Source of the DNA: Lingula anatina
Taxonomy: Eukaryota; Brachiopoda; Lingulata; Lingulida; Lingulidae
DNA: 20,180 nt
Reading direction: 5' to 3'
Assembly: GCF_001039355.2 (NCBI RefSeq)
Contig: NW_019775883.1
Location: 9,803 to 29,982, forward strand
A program made the position numbers and the translations under genes. The first letter of the stretch is position 1, and each line of letters opens with the position of its first letter. The notes beneath the pieces were generated by a model. It made no database searches. It worked only from the letters and a program-made list of their open reading frames with translations, and was not told the origin of the DNA. Positions 8,717 to 18,390 of this stretch are shown here, piece by piece.

Positions 8717-11421
8717 GAATTTTTATTCCCGTTCTTTTGCTTTCCATTACGTGGAAAAAAAGTAAAAACTATTAGAAAGAAGGAAAATGAAAAAAAAGAG
8801 TAGAAAGAACACTAAAACTGACCACAAATTGTTCCGATTGGTGATGTCAGTGCCTTTGGTGGTGAATTTCTTGAATATGCTTATATTTTTGTTTAGTTTT
8901 TTCTCATTGTAACATTTTTGATACAGCGATGAAATACCCGAAACATAAGCGTGATATCAATTCGAGCACAAACTGTTTAAAATTTCTTTGGTTATAAATT
9001 TCCTTGATTAGAAAACAATAAAAAACTATACTGTGTTATTTTCTGTGAGGATTGGTTATAGTGACACAAATTATCTGATAATTCCAGATCGAACGTATGT
9101 ACCTACAGGCAGCGTGTAGAATCAAAGGACATAAACGGGAAATCTACGTAATGATCTCTCCCTCCTCCCCCTCTCTCTCTCTCTCTCTCTCTCTCATGAT
9201 ATTCTCTCAGATGGCAAACAATAGTAATACTGTAAGGGACCTTTCTAACACAATTGTCTATTTCTTACATTTATAGATGCCTTTGAATAGCGTGAAATAT
9301 TAGTAACATTAGTCTCGGACATATCCTTGGCATCAAGACACCATGTACCGCTGATTTACTTTGCAGCATTTGATACATTTTTAAATATGCACATATATGC
9401 ATTATTATATTTATATCAATTTATATCTCCGTTATTGAACAGTGTTAAATACCTGACGGCCTACAGATGTTGTGATGGATGGACCAAATACAAGAGTCAT
9501 TCTGTAGACTGTATGGTCAGAAGTGAGTTGATAAATTTTTCATTCCACAGTAATGTGAAAATAAGTAAGAATTACCCTCTACCAGGGCCGCAGATGAATT
9601 GTGCGAATTTTTATCTATCGTCACAGTAGAGAAAAGCGCCAGGAATTAACCAGAGATGTGTCTGTGAAGATCTAGTGAAAAATCAATTCTTGGTCCTGAT
9701 AGCGCGTGTGTAGGAGACACGACGGTGATGCACACATTTTGTGTAATATTTCCATTATTCTGACTTCCCCTTAATTTTTGCTGTTTTATGCTACCCTCTA
9801 ATAGCACCCTCCAATTTGGAAAGAAATTAATAGTAACTGAAAAATTATAAGCAACAGTTGTGCAAATATCATACGAAATTCGTGCACATCACTGATGTTT
9901 TTTATCCTAACCTGCTTCTTTAATTTTAAGTCGTGTTGTAATTTACCTTTGTTATCTCGTCGCAATTTTTTTCATAGCTAAGTTAAAAAATCTTTTCAAA
10001 CTAAATGTATTGTTCACAGGGGGAATGTTAATGCACAAAAGTAAATTTCACTTTTTTTTCAGCTAAATGCTATGCAGATAGCTACAATTTCGTGTGTGAC
10101 AATGGCAAGTGCCTGGATAACCGGTATATCTGTGACGGTGCTGACCAGTGCGGAGACGGCTCGGATGAACGCATGTGTGGTAAGTCCATTGCGTCCATTC
10201 ATACACGGGAGTAAAGTTGAAAAACAAAGGGGGAAAATTAGAAAAAAAAAATGAATGAGAGAGAGATCGAGAGAGATCAATAGATAAATATTGATAGAAA
10301 TATTATATAACTAGTAATAATGTAAATGTAAAATTCATAAAGTGATCTGTAAACTGAGCAGAATAGTATAAGACAAATCGTATAATTTGATAAATGAAAA
10401 GTATGTAATTATTCCATGGTGTTCTTACGTTTGTGAGGAATATTTTGATAATTTAGGCAGCTGTCCCGTGGGGTACTTCCGCTGTTACAAAGATGACGCG
10501 TGTCTACCCCGGCGCCTGTACTGTGATGCCATTGTGGACTGTGGAGATCCTAGAACAGAGATTCCGGAGGACGAAATGAACTGTGGTATGCAGTTTGTCG
10601 CTTATTTTATACTCCAAGACAGATTATTAAATTCTTAAATTATTTTTGTTAGAAATTTACATCTAACGAGTGGCATAACGGCGACCATTGTCTCTTCAAA
10701 CATTTCTCTTTTATTTCAAGCAGAAGTAGACATACTTTTTTTCTCGAATCATGAGTCATGTATGAAACTTACGTTTATCATTTTATCATTCAGCATTGAC
10801 CATTAAGTTAATGGGCACCACGTCAACGAGCAGATACGGTCACGTGAACAAGGGGGTCGTGGGACTGTGGCATTATGGGAAGTGGGGATCCCTCTGTGAC
10901 GATTACATGGGTCTCAATGACGCCCACGTGTTGTGCCGTTCACTTGGCTTCAAACAGGCGATAAGGACGATTAAAGGTAAAGCAGGCGGTTTCCTTTTGT
11001 CAAAGTATCTCATGTGTCATATTTCAAGCATTTTAATCTGAAAATATTGTATAAGCTTTAAACACAAGGGGCTTTTAATGGCGACGGAAGAAAAAAATCA
11101 ACCTAGATCAAAATCAAAATCAGTCAAAATCAACGGTCATTGTAAAATTGGCATTACTCCACCGTGTACATACAATAAAATATAGTATATGCAGCACCAG
11201 TAAAATCAATACAAGTGTTTTTTTTTGTTATCGTTTTAAAACTTTCTGTTACATGTATATTTTAGACGGATCTCTTGGGACTTTAAGTGCTTCGTATCCG
11301 ATATGGATGGACAATCTCGCGTGTACGGGGAACGAGCAGGTTCTGGTGCAGTGTGACAAGCCAAGGTGGGGGGACCATAACTGTGGCCATTACGAAGACG
11401 TCGCCATTGAGTGCAGTGAAG
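8377..11421 (+). CDS. Secreted LDLa-LDLa-SRCR scavenger-type protein, 3' end unresolved
   Basis: Joined exons 8377-8489, 9443-9522, 10063-10179, 10457-10585, 10794-10976 and 11266-11421 give 259 codons with matching phases (2, then 1 throughout). Layout: residues 1-27 form a signal peptide ([20 protein letters not shown] core). Residues 38-64 hold RCCDGWTKY, a short Cys-Cys module like the CCxGW of EMI/EGF-type regions. Residues 67-103 are LDLa 1 with six Cys and the calcium box DQCGDGSDE. Residues 105-146 are LDLa 2 with six Cys but an altered calcium box ([13 protein letters not shown]). Residues 147-258 are one SRCR domain with [33 protein letters not shown] and [16 protein letters not shown]. 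Six SRCR cysteines and a two-exon structure fit group A. Such proteins act outside the cell in ligand or microbe recognition; which role applies here cannot be read. No protease or transmembrane segment is seen downstream, so the C-terminus may be short or lie elsewhere. Confidence 0.85.
9156..9194. repeat. (CT)n microsatellite with a C-rich lead-in
   Basis: TCTCCCTCCTCCCC followed by about 12 CT units, in intron 1 of the LDLa-SRCR gene. Confidence 0.9.
9443..9522 (+). CDS. LDLa-SRCR gene, exon 2 (CCDGW module)
   Basis: Acceptor TTGAACAG before 9443; donor GTGAGT from 9523. Encodes [19 protein letters not shown] and ends CMVR. An alternative acceptor at 9465-9466 (CTACAG) also preserves phase and would shorten the exon by 24 bp. 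Exon end is phase 1. Confidence 0.7.
10063..10179 (+). CDS. LDLa-SRCR gene, exon 3 (LDLa 1)
   Basis: Acceptor TTTTTTTCAG before 10063; donor GTAAGT from 10180. A whole canonical LDLa module: [15 protein letters not shown], then [13 protein letters not shown]. Phase 1-1. Confidence 0.93.
10457..10585 (+). CDS. LDLa-SRCR gene, exon 4 (divergent LDLa 2)
   Basis: Acceptor AATTTAG before 10457; donor GTATGC from 10586. Six cysteines with LDLa spacing ([18 protein letters not shown]), then [10 protein letters not shown]. The expected SDE is stretched to IPEDE by an insertion. Phase 1-1. Confidence 0.9.
10794..10976 (+). CDS. LDLa-SRCR gene, exon 5 (SRCR first half)
   Basis: Acceptor TCATTCAG before 10794; donor GTAAAG from 10977. 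Encodes [19 protein letters not shown] and [12 protein letters not shown], the N-terminal half of an SRCR fold. Phase 1-1. Confidence 0.93.
11266..11421 (+). CDS. LDLa-SRCR gene, exon 6 (SRCR second half)
   Basis: Acceptor TATTTTAG before 11266; donor GTAGGT from 11422. Encodes [19 protein letters not shown] and [18 protein letters not shown], completing the SRCR domain. If the donor is ignored the frame continues to a TAA at 11496-11498 with no family-like sequence. Confidence 0.93.
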
Positions 11422-11861
11422 GTAGGTACATGTATACTGGGGGTAAAACTGTTGTACATATTTCCATACACGTTCTTATATTTTACGCCACTGATTAAAC
11501 TAGATGCATACTGGATTGACGCTAAAATCAAATCGTGCGTTCAACCGAGCCTCGTTTGCCGTTTTTGTTCAGTGAGCTGTACTATAATAATGCTAGTAAT
11601 AGTACATGTACCGGTACAACGCGCCAGTTTCACGTAGTTAACATGGTATTTTTAACATTGAAAGTTATAAAAGCACAGTTTATTTGATACACTTTCACTA
11701 ATAGATGTTNAAGAATTGTTTTGTTATAGAATGCCAGAATAATGGCCATATTAAATCGGTAGTCACATAAGGAATGCTGGATAAAAATACCACGCAGAGT
11801 GATGTGAACATTTGGGCATGGAGGTCTTGGGACCAAACAGAAAACCCTGCATTCTCTTCAT
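11422..11861. other. Non-coding DNA after the SRCR exon
   Basis: Apart from the weak terminal exon candidate at 11730-11770 no gene is seen. One unresolved base (N) is at 11710. Confidence 0.5.
11730..11770 (+). CDS. Possible terminal exon of the LDLa-SRCR gene
   Basis: A pyrimidine-containing acceptor (TTTTGTTATAG) before 11730, entered in phase 1, gives ECQNNGHIKSVVT and stop TAA at 11768-11770. The phase fits exon 6 and would end the protein at about 272 residues just after the SRCR. There is no domain support, and an undetermined base N lies at 11710 in the acceptor neighbourhood. Confidence 0.22.
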
Positions 11862-12142
11862 TTAGGCTACTAGGTTAAGTTCGAAATCTTTCCAATCTCC
11901 TAAAGGCACACAGTTTTCAACTAACCTCTCATATTGGATCCCCCTGCTCTCTACCATCACGACGTAGTTGGAATTCCCTTTTAAAACACAGGCGTGTCGA
12001 TATTTTGCATTTACTATACTTGAACCGCTGTATACAGTAACACTGTATATAATCCCAACAGACTTCAACTTTCGTAGAAGGGAATCCGTATTTGTTTTGA
12101 AATGCCCCCTCAACGTGAATACCTTCATCATGATGTCTTGTC
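11862..12142 (-). CDS. Unidentified coding-like ORF or terminal exon, antisense
   Basis: On the minus strand an acceptor-like AACCAG before 12142 opens a frame of about 93 residues that ends at a TAA in 11862-11864. Its composition is coding-like: mixed charged and aliphatic residues, with MMKVFTLRGHFKTNTDSLLR early, KYRHACVLKG in the middle and CVPLGDWKDFELNLVA at the end. The only in-frame Met pair lies near the start, so it could be a small protein of 89 residues or the last exon of a longer antisense gene. I do not recognise the family. A possible short upstream exon lies at about 12215-12253. It could also be a remnant of a mobile element. Confidence 0.35.
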
Positions 12143-13044
12143 TGTCTGGTTAAGGCATTTTAGTACAAATTAAATCTAGTTGAGGTTTTATATAACCCTG
12201 GCAGCATGGCACTCACCCTATCGGCTTGGTAAAAACTGGGACGCCATTTGCAATCCTGCGCAGGTCAAATAATCACAAGATAACATTAATTCCAGTCCTA
12301 AAAAGCCCATATAATGTCCTCAAAGTCCAAAACACAGTGGCTTTCACCATTTTGCAACTCCCAGTTTCACTGCACAGGCCTATTTAATAGACTTAGGAAT
12401 AACAAAACTTAAAGTACGTTGGTTACTGAGCAGACATTTCTATAACCTGCAGGTGTCTGTTGCGTCTGAGCGAAATACATGCGCTGCGCTGTGTAAACAC
12501 TTTATTTGTACAATCCATAGCTCCTAGATGGCAGAGGTGCATGACCTTTTAGTGATATGAATGCAAAAATCAACCGCGATCAATATGTGTATTATATGGG
12601 GGCATAATGTTTGCTATTGTTGAAACACACACTTACACATACACACAGCGGAAAAGCGGAAAGAAAAAAATGCAGCCCGAACGGAATGAGAATAAGAAGC
12701 TAGTTGATTTATCTCGATCCTTAAAAGGATAATATAGCTCTTCGTTTGGGTCAAAAAATGAATTTTCCTGGAGAAAACAACAATTTTACTTACCAATTGT
12801 AAATGAATCCATTTTACATTCAGAGTTAGTTCCTGTTTTTATTTTTCTATTTATTTTAAGTTTTATTTTTTTGTTATAATCCCTAAAAAAATCTCAGATA
12901 TCAGAATAAAAGCGATAACGTGTTTTTGTGGTAAAACAGAATATATTATATTTCTATGAGTCGTTCACAATGTTTTTATTGTGAAATATAGATCCATAAG
13001 AAGAGGTAGCCTATATGTATTATCCCTTTAATGGTGGGGTTGTA

Positions 13045-13047
<3 letters not shown>
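12143..13047. other. Non-coding or unassigned DNA
   Basis: Includes a minus-strand stretch at about 12215-12253 with an acceptor-like GCGCAG and a donor-like GTGAGT that could be a 39-bp exon. A frame at 12614-12796 is low complexity at its end and has no family signal. Nothing else is supported. Confidence 0.4.

Positions 13048-13095
<48 letters not shown>
13048..13095. repeat. (AT)24 microsatellite
   Basis: Uninterrupted AT run of 48 bp. Confidence 0.97.
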
Positions 13096-13097
<2 letters not shown>

Positions 13098-13588
13098 CAC
13101 GGAGGCACTACTCAATTGACCCAGAAGAAAATCACTTGTGTTTGCTAGCATGTAATGCCAGCAGATACAAGTGTGTCGAGCCCTGAATTATAACATCGAC
13201 ATCTGTTGCTAAATTTACCGGGGAAAACTGACAAGTTAATTTAAGCCTCTTGAGCTGATAACAATTAAGCGTGAACCCCCATGCATGTTAAGTGGCCCAT
13301 AGACCACAACGTCTCAAGCTTCTAACGCTGATTGTCCAGGGAATAACAAATTGACACACATTATATAATATCGTCCGCCCAAGGGGCGACTTAAGATGTA
13401 CATTTATTGTTTCCAAACTTTTTTTGGCCAAGTGTACCGGGTAATATTAGATAACGTTCACGCATGCAGTCTCCCAAAGTTGCTTTATAGGTCAATTAGG
13501 AGGTAAGCGCACATACAGACTATCTGCTATATGGTGTGGCAAAAAAGGTTTGTGAAAGTTTTCGAAAGCAGTGCAATTTTCAATAATA
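13096..13588. other. No gene recognised
   Basis: Neither strand shows a family-like frame here. The phrase AGCGTGAACCCCCA near 13270 is shared with 19255-19270 and may be a piece of a common repeat. Confidence 0.45.
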
Positions 13589-13753
13589 TTAACGCAGATC
13601 ATCTTTTTTAATGGTTTCCTGGATTTCACATTTTATTTCTGATATTTCACTCATTAGTAATTGTATTTCATCGGGGCTTGAATTGGCCACCTCAGAATGT
13701 GGTCTTTTTGGCTTCTCACCTGTTGTGTGTAAATGAGTAGATCTGAGTACTGT
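13589..13753 (-). pseudogene. Short coding-like island, possibly from a retroelement ORF or a lost exon
   Basis: On the minus strand the frame from 13753 (just after a TGA) to a TAA at 13589-13591 encodes 54 residues. They include HTTGEKPKRPHSEV and then an acidic/basic stretch with hydrophobic residues at heptad spacing (IQLLMSEISEIKCEIQETI), ending KKDDLR. This is typical of a short coiled coil; similar segments occur in ORF1-type proteins of LINE elements in molluscs, from memory. An acceptor-like ACAACAG lies directly before GTGAGAAGCC at about 13721, so it could also be an exon. No start codon or partner exons are proven. Confidence 0.35.
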
Positions 13754-15600
13754 TCACTTCTCACTGAGTCTCCCCCTTACTCACCAAACACAGGGAGATT
13801 CTAAAGCCAGATCCTACACAAACCCCAGAGGATCAGTTCAAATGCATAATGCAGTCAAACGATATGAATGTTATAAAGAATGTGGCCCACAATGTGTAAT
13901 TACGAAAGAAAAAATATTCTCAACCAACCACCACCTAGTCAACCAAAATAACTGAGCGTATACTGTAATTGTAAAATCTGATTGCAGTAATTGTATAAAC
14001 AATATTGTAATTTACTTATATTAGTTATTATTTAAGATCATAATAATAAACAAGTCGCATTTCGATGTACTCCATGCTATGACCTTTATATAAAAATAGC
14101 AATTTTTACGAGATTACAAATTGTATCGCATTGTTTGGTTCCATTGCCTCGCGTTCAAAAATTAGAACAGGCGCTCCAAAATCGTAAAACGAAGTTAAAA
14201 ATTTTATAATGGCCGAGTTCCCCCACTGTTAAGAATATCCTCGCAGCATTATCTGCAGTTAACTTTCCTACGATTTTCAGTGTATTTTGCAATATAATTT
14301 ACAATCCTCCAGATGAAGAATTTTATTAATCAAGAGTGGGGGAGGTGTGAAAATCTCCATTGGGGCCACATATAACGCTATAAATACAATGGGAATCCCC
14401 TTAAAATGAAGGTAAAATAAATGTTTTTCTAAGGAATTCAGACGGATTTACTTTTTACAACATAAAATCAATCGAACATTTCTATTATAAATTTTTAAAA
14501 CAGACACCAGAGAGCTAATGAAATAAAATCAACCAGACGGTAAACACCCAGGCTTTGTCAATATTTCACCAACTTGTTCATTTCAAACAGCGCACTTTTC
14601 GCACATGCGCAGTTGTTTGAAGCCTGTGCTTAATTGCCCCTCAAGGTCACAAACTAATATTCCGGTGCTGACGTCATAATCATATAAGTAGCGATTTTCC
14701 ACCCCTGCCACTTTCCTTTTGTACTTACCTCTTTGATAGCGACCTTGACCTTCAGGTCAAAAGGAAATTTTTTTCAAACGTATTAGTAGTAGGCCTATAC
14801 GTACCTGACGCTACAGCTGATTTCGTGTAATTAAATGGTAGCAATCGTTTCACTTTTGAGCTGTGAGACATGTAATTAAATGAGGTAGGTCAGGTTTACA
14901 TATATTTTTATTCTCATCTGCAAACTATTATTCCCTTTGTAAATATTTGGAAATTATGTTCGCAATATAGGCTTAAAACTTTACTAATTACTGGAAGGTT
15001 ATTTTGTTGAAGAACGTTTGCGAAATTGCATGTATTTAACAATGTTAAGGCAAGCACGGTTGTCACTGACAACGTCTTGGCTACATGTGCAGTTTTTGTA
15101 TAAGAACAAGGGTGAACGTGGAACGAAAAAAAAATTATCTGTAACAGGTTCTTTGCACTATTTTGTATCAGGTAGTGGGGGAAGTAAAATCACAGCTAAG
15201 CGCAGGAATACTAGCATATGTAACACTTTATCGACTCTGGGGGATTCAGATACATGTTAAGAAAATACTGTTCTTAAATTCATAAAATAATAATAATTAC
15301 TTGATTACTTGAAAATGAACGGTATTATATGAAATGAATTAAATTACATTTCTTTAGAATATCTAATGGGGAAAATAATGGGCAGTTAGCAAAATTTTAG
15401 TTTAATCGTGTCCGAGGAGCACCTTTTTTGTTTCTTCCCTGTATCTGTCAAACACTAGTCAATTTGCTGATAGTTAGAACCTGCCTTGAGAACTGCTCTT
15501 ACGTTAACTAGGCAAGCATTAAAACATGACGGCACTTCATAGTCCATGAGCCAAATTGAAAAAAGGCCTTATTTAAGGATTTGGCTGCACCCCCCGTCAG
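13754..15600. other. Mostly non-coding region with scattered motifs
   Basis: No gene is called. Present are an imperfect inverted repeat (CCCCCACT 14220-14227 with AGTGGGGG 14335-14342), a CACATGCGCAG at 14602, a TGACGTCA at about 14669 followed by TATAAG, and GACCTTGACCTTCAGGTCA near 14741. The frame at 15018-15260 has no family features. Confidence 0.45.
14660..14760. promoter_or_regulatory. CRE site and nuclear-receptor-type half-site cluster
   Basis: TGACGTCA is a perfect CREB/ATF site. About 70 bp further, GACCTTGACCTTCAGGTCA contains three AGGTCA/AAGGTCA half-sites in direct and inverted order. Read on the minus strand the same DNA ends in an AAAGAG-GTAAGTAC donor-like sequence. Whether this is a promoter, an exon edge or part of a dispersed repeat cannot be told from one copy. 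Confidence 0.25.
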
Positions 15601-15657
15601 GCAAAGGTTTTATGATTGATTCTTGTAGTTTAGAACCTGAATTTTTCATTTCTGCTT

Positions 15658-15695
15658 GTTTCCGGCTTGAAAAAGTGTCCGTTTGTACCGGAAAC
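15658..15695. repeat. Small inverted repeat
   Basis: GTTTCCGG (15658-15665) and CCGGAAAC (15688-15695) form an 8-bp stem just upstream of the first CCAAGATGGCCGCC motif. Confidence 0.5.
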
Positions 15696-16142
15696 AGGCC
15701 AAATCCAAGATGGCCGCCAGTAAATTCATGTGTCAACTGTAAATACAAAAATTGATTTAAAAGTTACTTAACAACTTAATATTATCAAAATTTGCACTGA
15801 TCACAAGTACTTTGGCCTTCTTTGATTTTTCAGGCACTTTACATTTTTCAAGATGGCGACTGAATCCAAGATGGCGGCCATTTTCCTTACTTTTTGTGAA
15901 AAAATACAAATACCTAAATTTGAAAATTTTTTTTATTAACCAAAAATTAGGAATATTTTACATGTTTTGATGTATTTGAATAAGTTGAAGTCTATATTTT
16001 TAATTTTTACCAGTTAATTTATCACAAAATTGTACATTTGAACACAGATGGCTCTAATCCAAGATGGCCACCACATAAAATGGGCTTTTTGTTTTGATAT
16101 GTCAACAAGCCTTTCTCAGTATAAAACATCTCAGACTACTTA

Positions 16143-16868
16143 ATGGAGGATTTATTGCACAGGTCATGGTATGAAATGTATGACTGAATAATTTAAATTG
16201 TTTTGAGATTTTGTTCAGGGTATAAAAATCCAAAATGGCCGCCAATTTCTGAATTCAAAACGTACATTATTTTGATTTGCATGTTAAAAAACATTAAATT
16301 GAATAATTAGCAAATTAAAAATATTTATTTTTTGATAAATTTATCTGTATTGCAATCTCATTTTGCTTCTTGGACACTTTATTCTGTCAAAAAGTGGTTA
16401 ATTTTTCTTCATTTATCATGATTCCAAGTTTGCCATTGATAAAAATGAACTGCACGCTACCCGTATGGACAATACCACGTTATGAGCCTTACTTAAAAGG
16501 CTATTTCTAAGCTTTATTGTTCAAGTAATGGAATGGAATATATAACTGAATGATTCAAAATGCTTTTAGGCTTGTAGTTTAGGGTTGAAAAGTCCAAAAT
16601 GGCCGTCAATTTCTGGATTCAAAACAAACGACATTTTGATTTGCATGTTGAAAAGCATCAAATTGAATGATTAGCAAATTAAAGATATTTATTTTTTGAT
16701 AAATTTATCTGTATTGCAATCTCATTTTGTTTCTTGGACACTTCATTCTGTCAAAAAGTGATTATTTTTGCTTCATTTATCATGATTCCAAGTTGGCCAT
16801 TGTTGAAATGAACTGCAACTACCTGTGTGGACAATACCACGTTGAGAGCCTTACTAAACTGCGTACAC
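16143..16868 (+). repeat. Direct duplication, two units of about 363 bp
   Basis: Unit 1 (about 16143-16505) and unit 2 (about 16506-16868) align over their length at an offset of 362-364 bp. Shared blocks include CAAAATGGCCG, TTTTGATTTGCATGTT, TTTGATAAATTTATCTGTAT and GGACAATACCACGTT. By eye they are about 80-85% identical, so the duplication is not recent. Confidence 0.9.
16551..16680 (+). repeat. Left arm of an inverted repeat with the window's right edge
   Basis: This 130-bp block of unit 2 matches the reverse complement of 20052-20180 almost base for base, with a single mismatch noted in GATTAGCAAA versus GATTGGCAAA before similarity fades. Confidence 0.92.
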
Positions 16869-17040
16869 AGTATTTCTGTACTTTTTTAAAACTCATTTTT
16901 AAATTACTTTTTATCCTAAATAACTTTTTCTTTGAATTATTTCAAAGAAACTTTCTCAGATTTTTACATTGCAATTAATATTCAAGATGGCTGCTATTAC
17001 GTACATTAAATATGCTTATTTATCTGATTCATTACTAATT

Positions 17041-17053
17041 ATATATATATATA

Positions 17054-17084
<31 letters not shown>
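17041..17084. repeat. (AT)6 followed by (AG)n microsatellite
   Basis: A short AT run passes into AG repeats with one ATAG interruption. Confidence 0.93.
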
Positions 17085-17085
<1 letters not shown>

Positions 17086-18109
17086 AACATTATTTTAAAA
17101 ACACTGTGACATACCTGTATATCTTTAATGTATCTTTAACATCCAGGCCTTTCTTACTACTTTGACCATTCATATCCTTAAATTCATCATATTTTACTTG
17201 ATTGCCATAAATCAATGACGGCTACCAATGAAAAAGAGTTGATTATAGTGAGTTGATTATGAACGAAAGCTTTATGTCTTTCTAGATTTCGAATTGAATG
17301 TCTTTTTCATGCAATAATTCATCTACAGTATTGTTTAATACAGTTCAAATTCTTGGAAGGCTACAGAATTGAACAAATGATCCCTTCTGATTTTTTGCCC
17401 ATAAATTCTCTGTACATAATGAGAAAAAATCAAACTGCATTGAAAATGAATATAAAAGGCGTAATGTACATGTTTGTGATAAAACTGTATATATTGCAGA
17501 CTCCTTTTTCCTATTTTGGTATGATTTCGAAGCTTTCTCTATTTAAAATATTTCAAATGTTTCAAATATGACAGGATATCCAAGATGGCAACCATACTAC
17601 TATTAACTGTGAATTCTTACCATAAGCCATTTATGTAAATAAAAAAGTAAACATAATCCAAATCAAATGTTAATTCTAAAAAGTTATACATTTAATTAAT
17701 TTGATTTAATTCCAGTCTCCTTTTGCTAGTAAGTAATGGTCAAAAACATCAATAAAGTCAAGATGGGCTGCCACTGCAAATGATTTTCAAATAATGGGGC
17801 TAGGACAATCATTACATCAAGTATTTCTTGAATACATCATTTTAAAAAGTTAAGCCTTTATTAAGAAGTTTAATTTTTTTATATTTTAAATCAGTTTCAT
17901 GTCTTCAATATTCAATATGGTCACCACTCAAGTTAAGAGTCTTATGCAGCAATGAATGTCTCAATTTGGTATCCATAGTCTTCTAAAGTCGGATTCTCTC
18001 ATGGCTCATCTTTTCCATGTTTTATAAGCAAGTTCTGTTTTAGAATCTACAAGCAAGGGAGGTGTTACAGGGTTTATGTCAGTATTTCATGGTGATTTTG
18101 CTTCAAAGT
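17085..18109. other. AT-rich DNA with degenerate motif copies, no gene
   Basis: Contains the last members of the AAGATGGC-motif field (17580, 17758, 17911). The frame at 17353-17571 is low complexity and unsupported. The right end may be the decayed 3' tail of the retroelement called next. Confidence 0.45.
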
Positions 18110-18390
18110 CTATTCATTTTGCTGTAGCGAGTTGTTGACTTCTTTTAGTCTTTCTTTGAGAGACAGATTTATTCTACTTTGCTCTAGATAATGTTTACTC
18201 CTTTGCCAGTGTGTCACTGTATGGAATTAAACAGGCTGCTTTTGCAAGTTTCAGTCCTTAAGTCTCAACCATGGTCTTCCTCTGAGATTGCTACCCAAAA
18301 CCAATTGGTCAAATAGTACAGGTGACAGCTGTTTTGGGATTTTGCTATGCAACATTCATCTAGTTCACATGTCCAAGTCTACTTAGTCTT
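18110..18390 (-). pseudogene. Decayed non-LTR retrotransposon (LINE) ORF2 C-terminus
   Basis: On the minus strand, RLGHV (GHV at 18366-18374) is followed by KIPKQL, LVLGSNLRGRPW and LRLKD, with KIPKQL through LRLKD in one uninterrupted frame (18343 down to 18254). This order matches the GHV-RM, P-K, GxRxxGRPxLRxKD block found after the reverse transcriptase domain of many invertebrate LINE proteins. Stops (at 18251-18253 and about 40 bp further on) and a frame shift after GHV show that it is dead. A charged tail (LSLKERLKEVNNSLQQNE) ends at a stop at 18110-18112. The LINE clade cannot be assigned from this piece. Confidence 0.62.

Larger units (their letters stand above)
8490..11265 (+). other. 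Introns of the LDLa-SRCR gene
   Basis: Introns 8490-9442, 9523-10062, 10180-10456, 10586-10793 and 10977-11265, all GT-AG. The first holds the second copy of the 24-bp repeat (8693) and a (CT)n run (9171-9194). No embedded gene is seen. Confidence 0.75.
15705..17925 (+). repeat. Field of CCAAGATGGCCGCC-like motifs
   Basis: The motif or close variants occur at 15705-15718, 15850-15858, 15866-15879, 16059-16070, 16230-16243, 16594-16607, 16982-16995, 17580-17593, 17758-17772 and 17911-17925, all in the same orientation. Inverted copies are at 19939-19952 and 20124-20137. The core AAGATGGCGGC is the known YY1/REX1 recognition sequence. Spacing varies from about 20 to 600 bp and the intervening DNA is AT-rich, which suggests a decayed repeat array. 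Confidence 0.75.

Noticed and set aside
12614-12796. Minus-strand frame, with a potential 26-bp intron nearby
   Set aside because: The apparent intron is too short for splicing in animals and the frame ends in a Phe/Cys-rich low-complexity run.
15018-15260. 80-residue plus-strand frame
   Set aside because: Contains a poly-A-derived lysine run and shows no family-like pattern or splice support.
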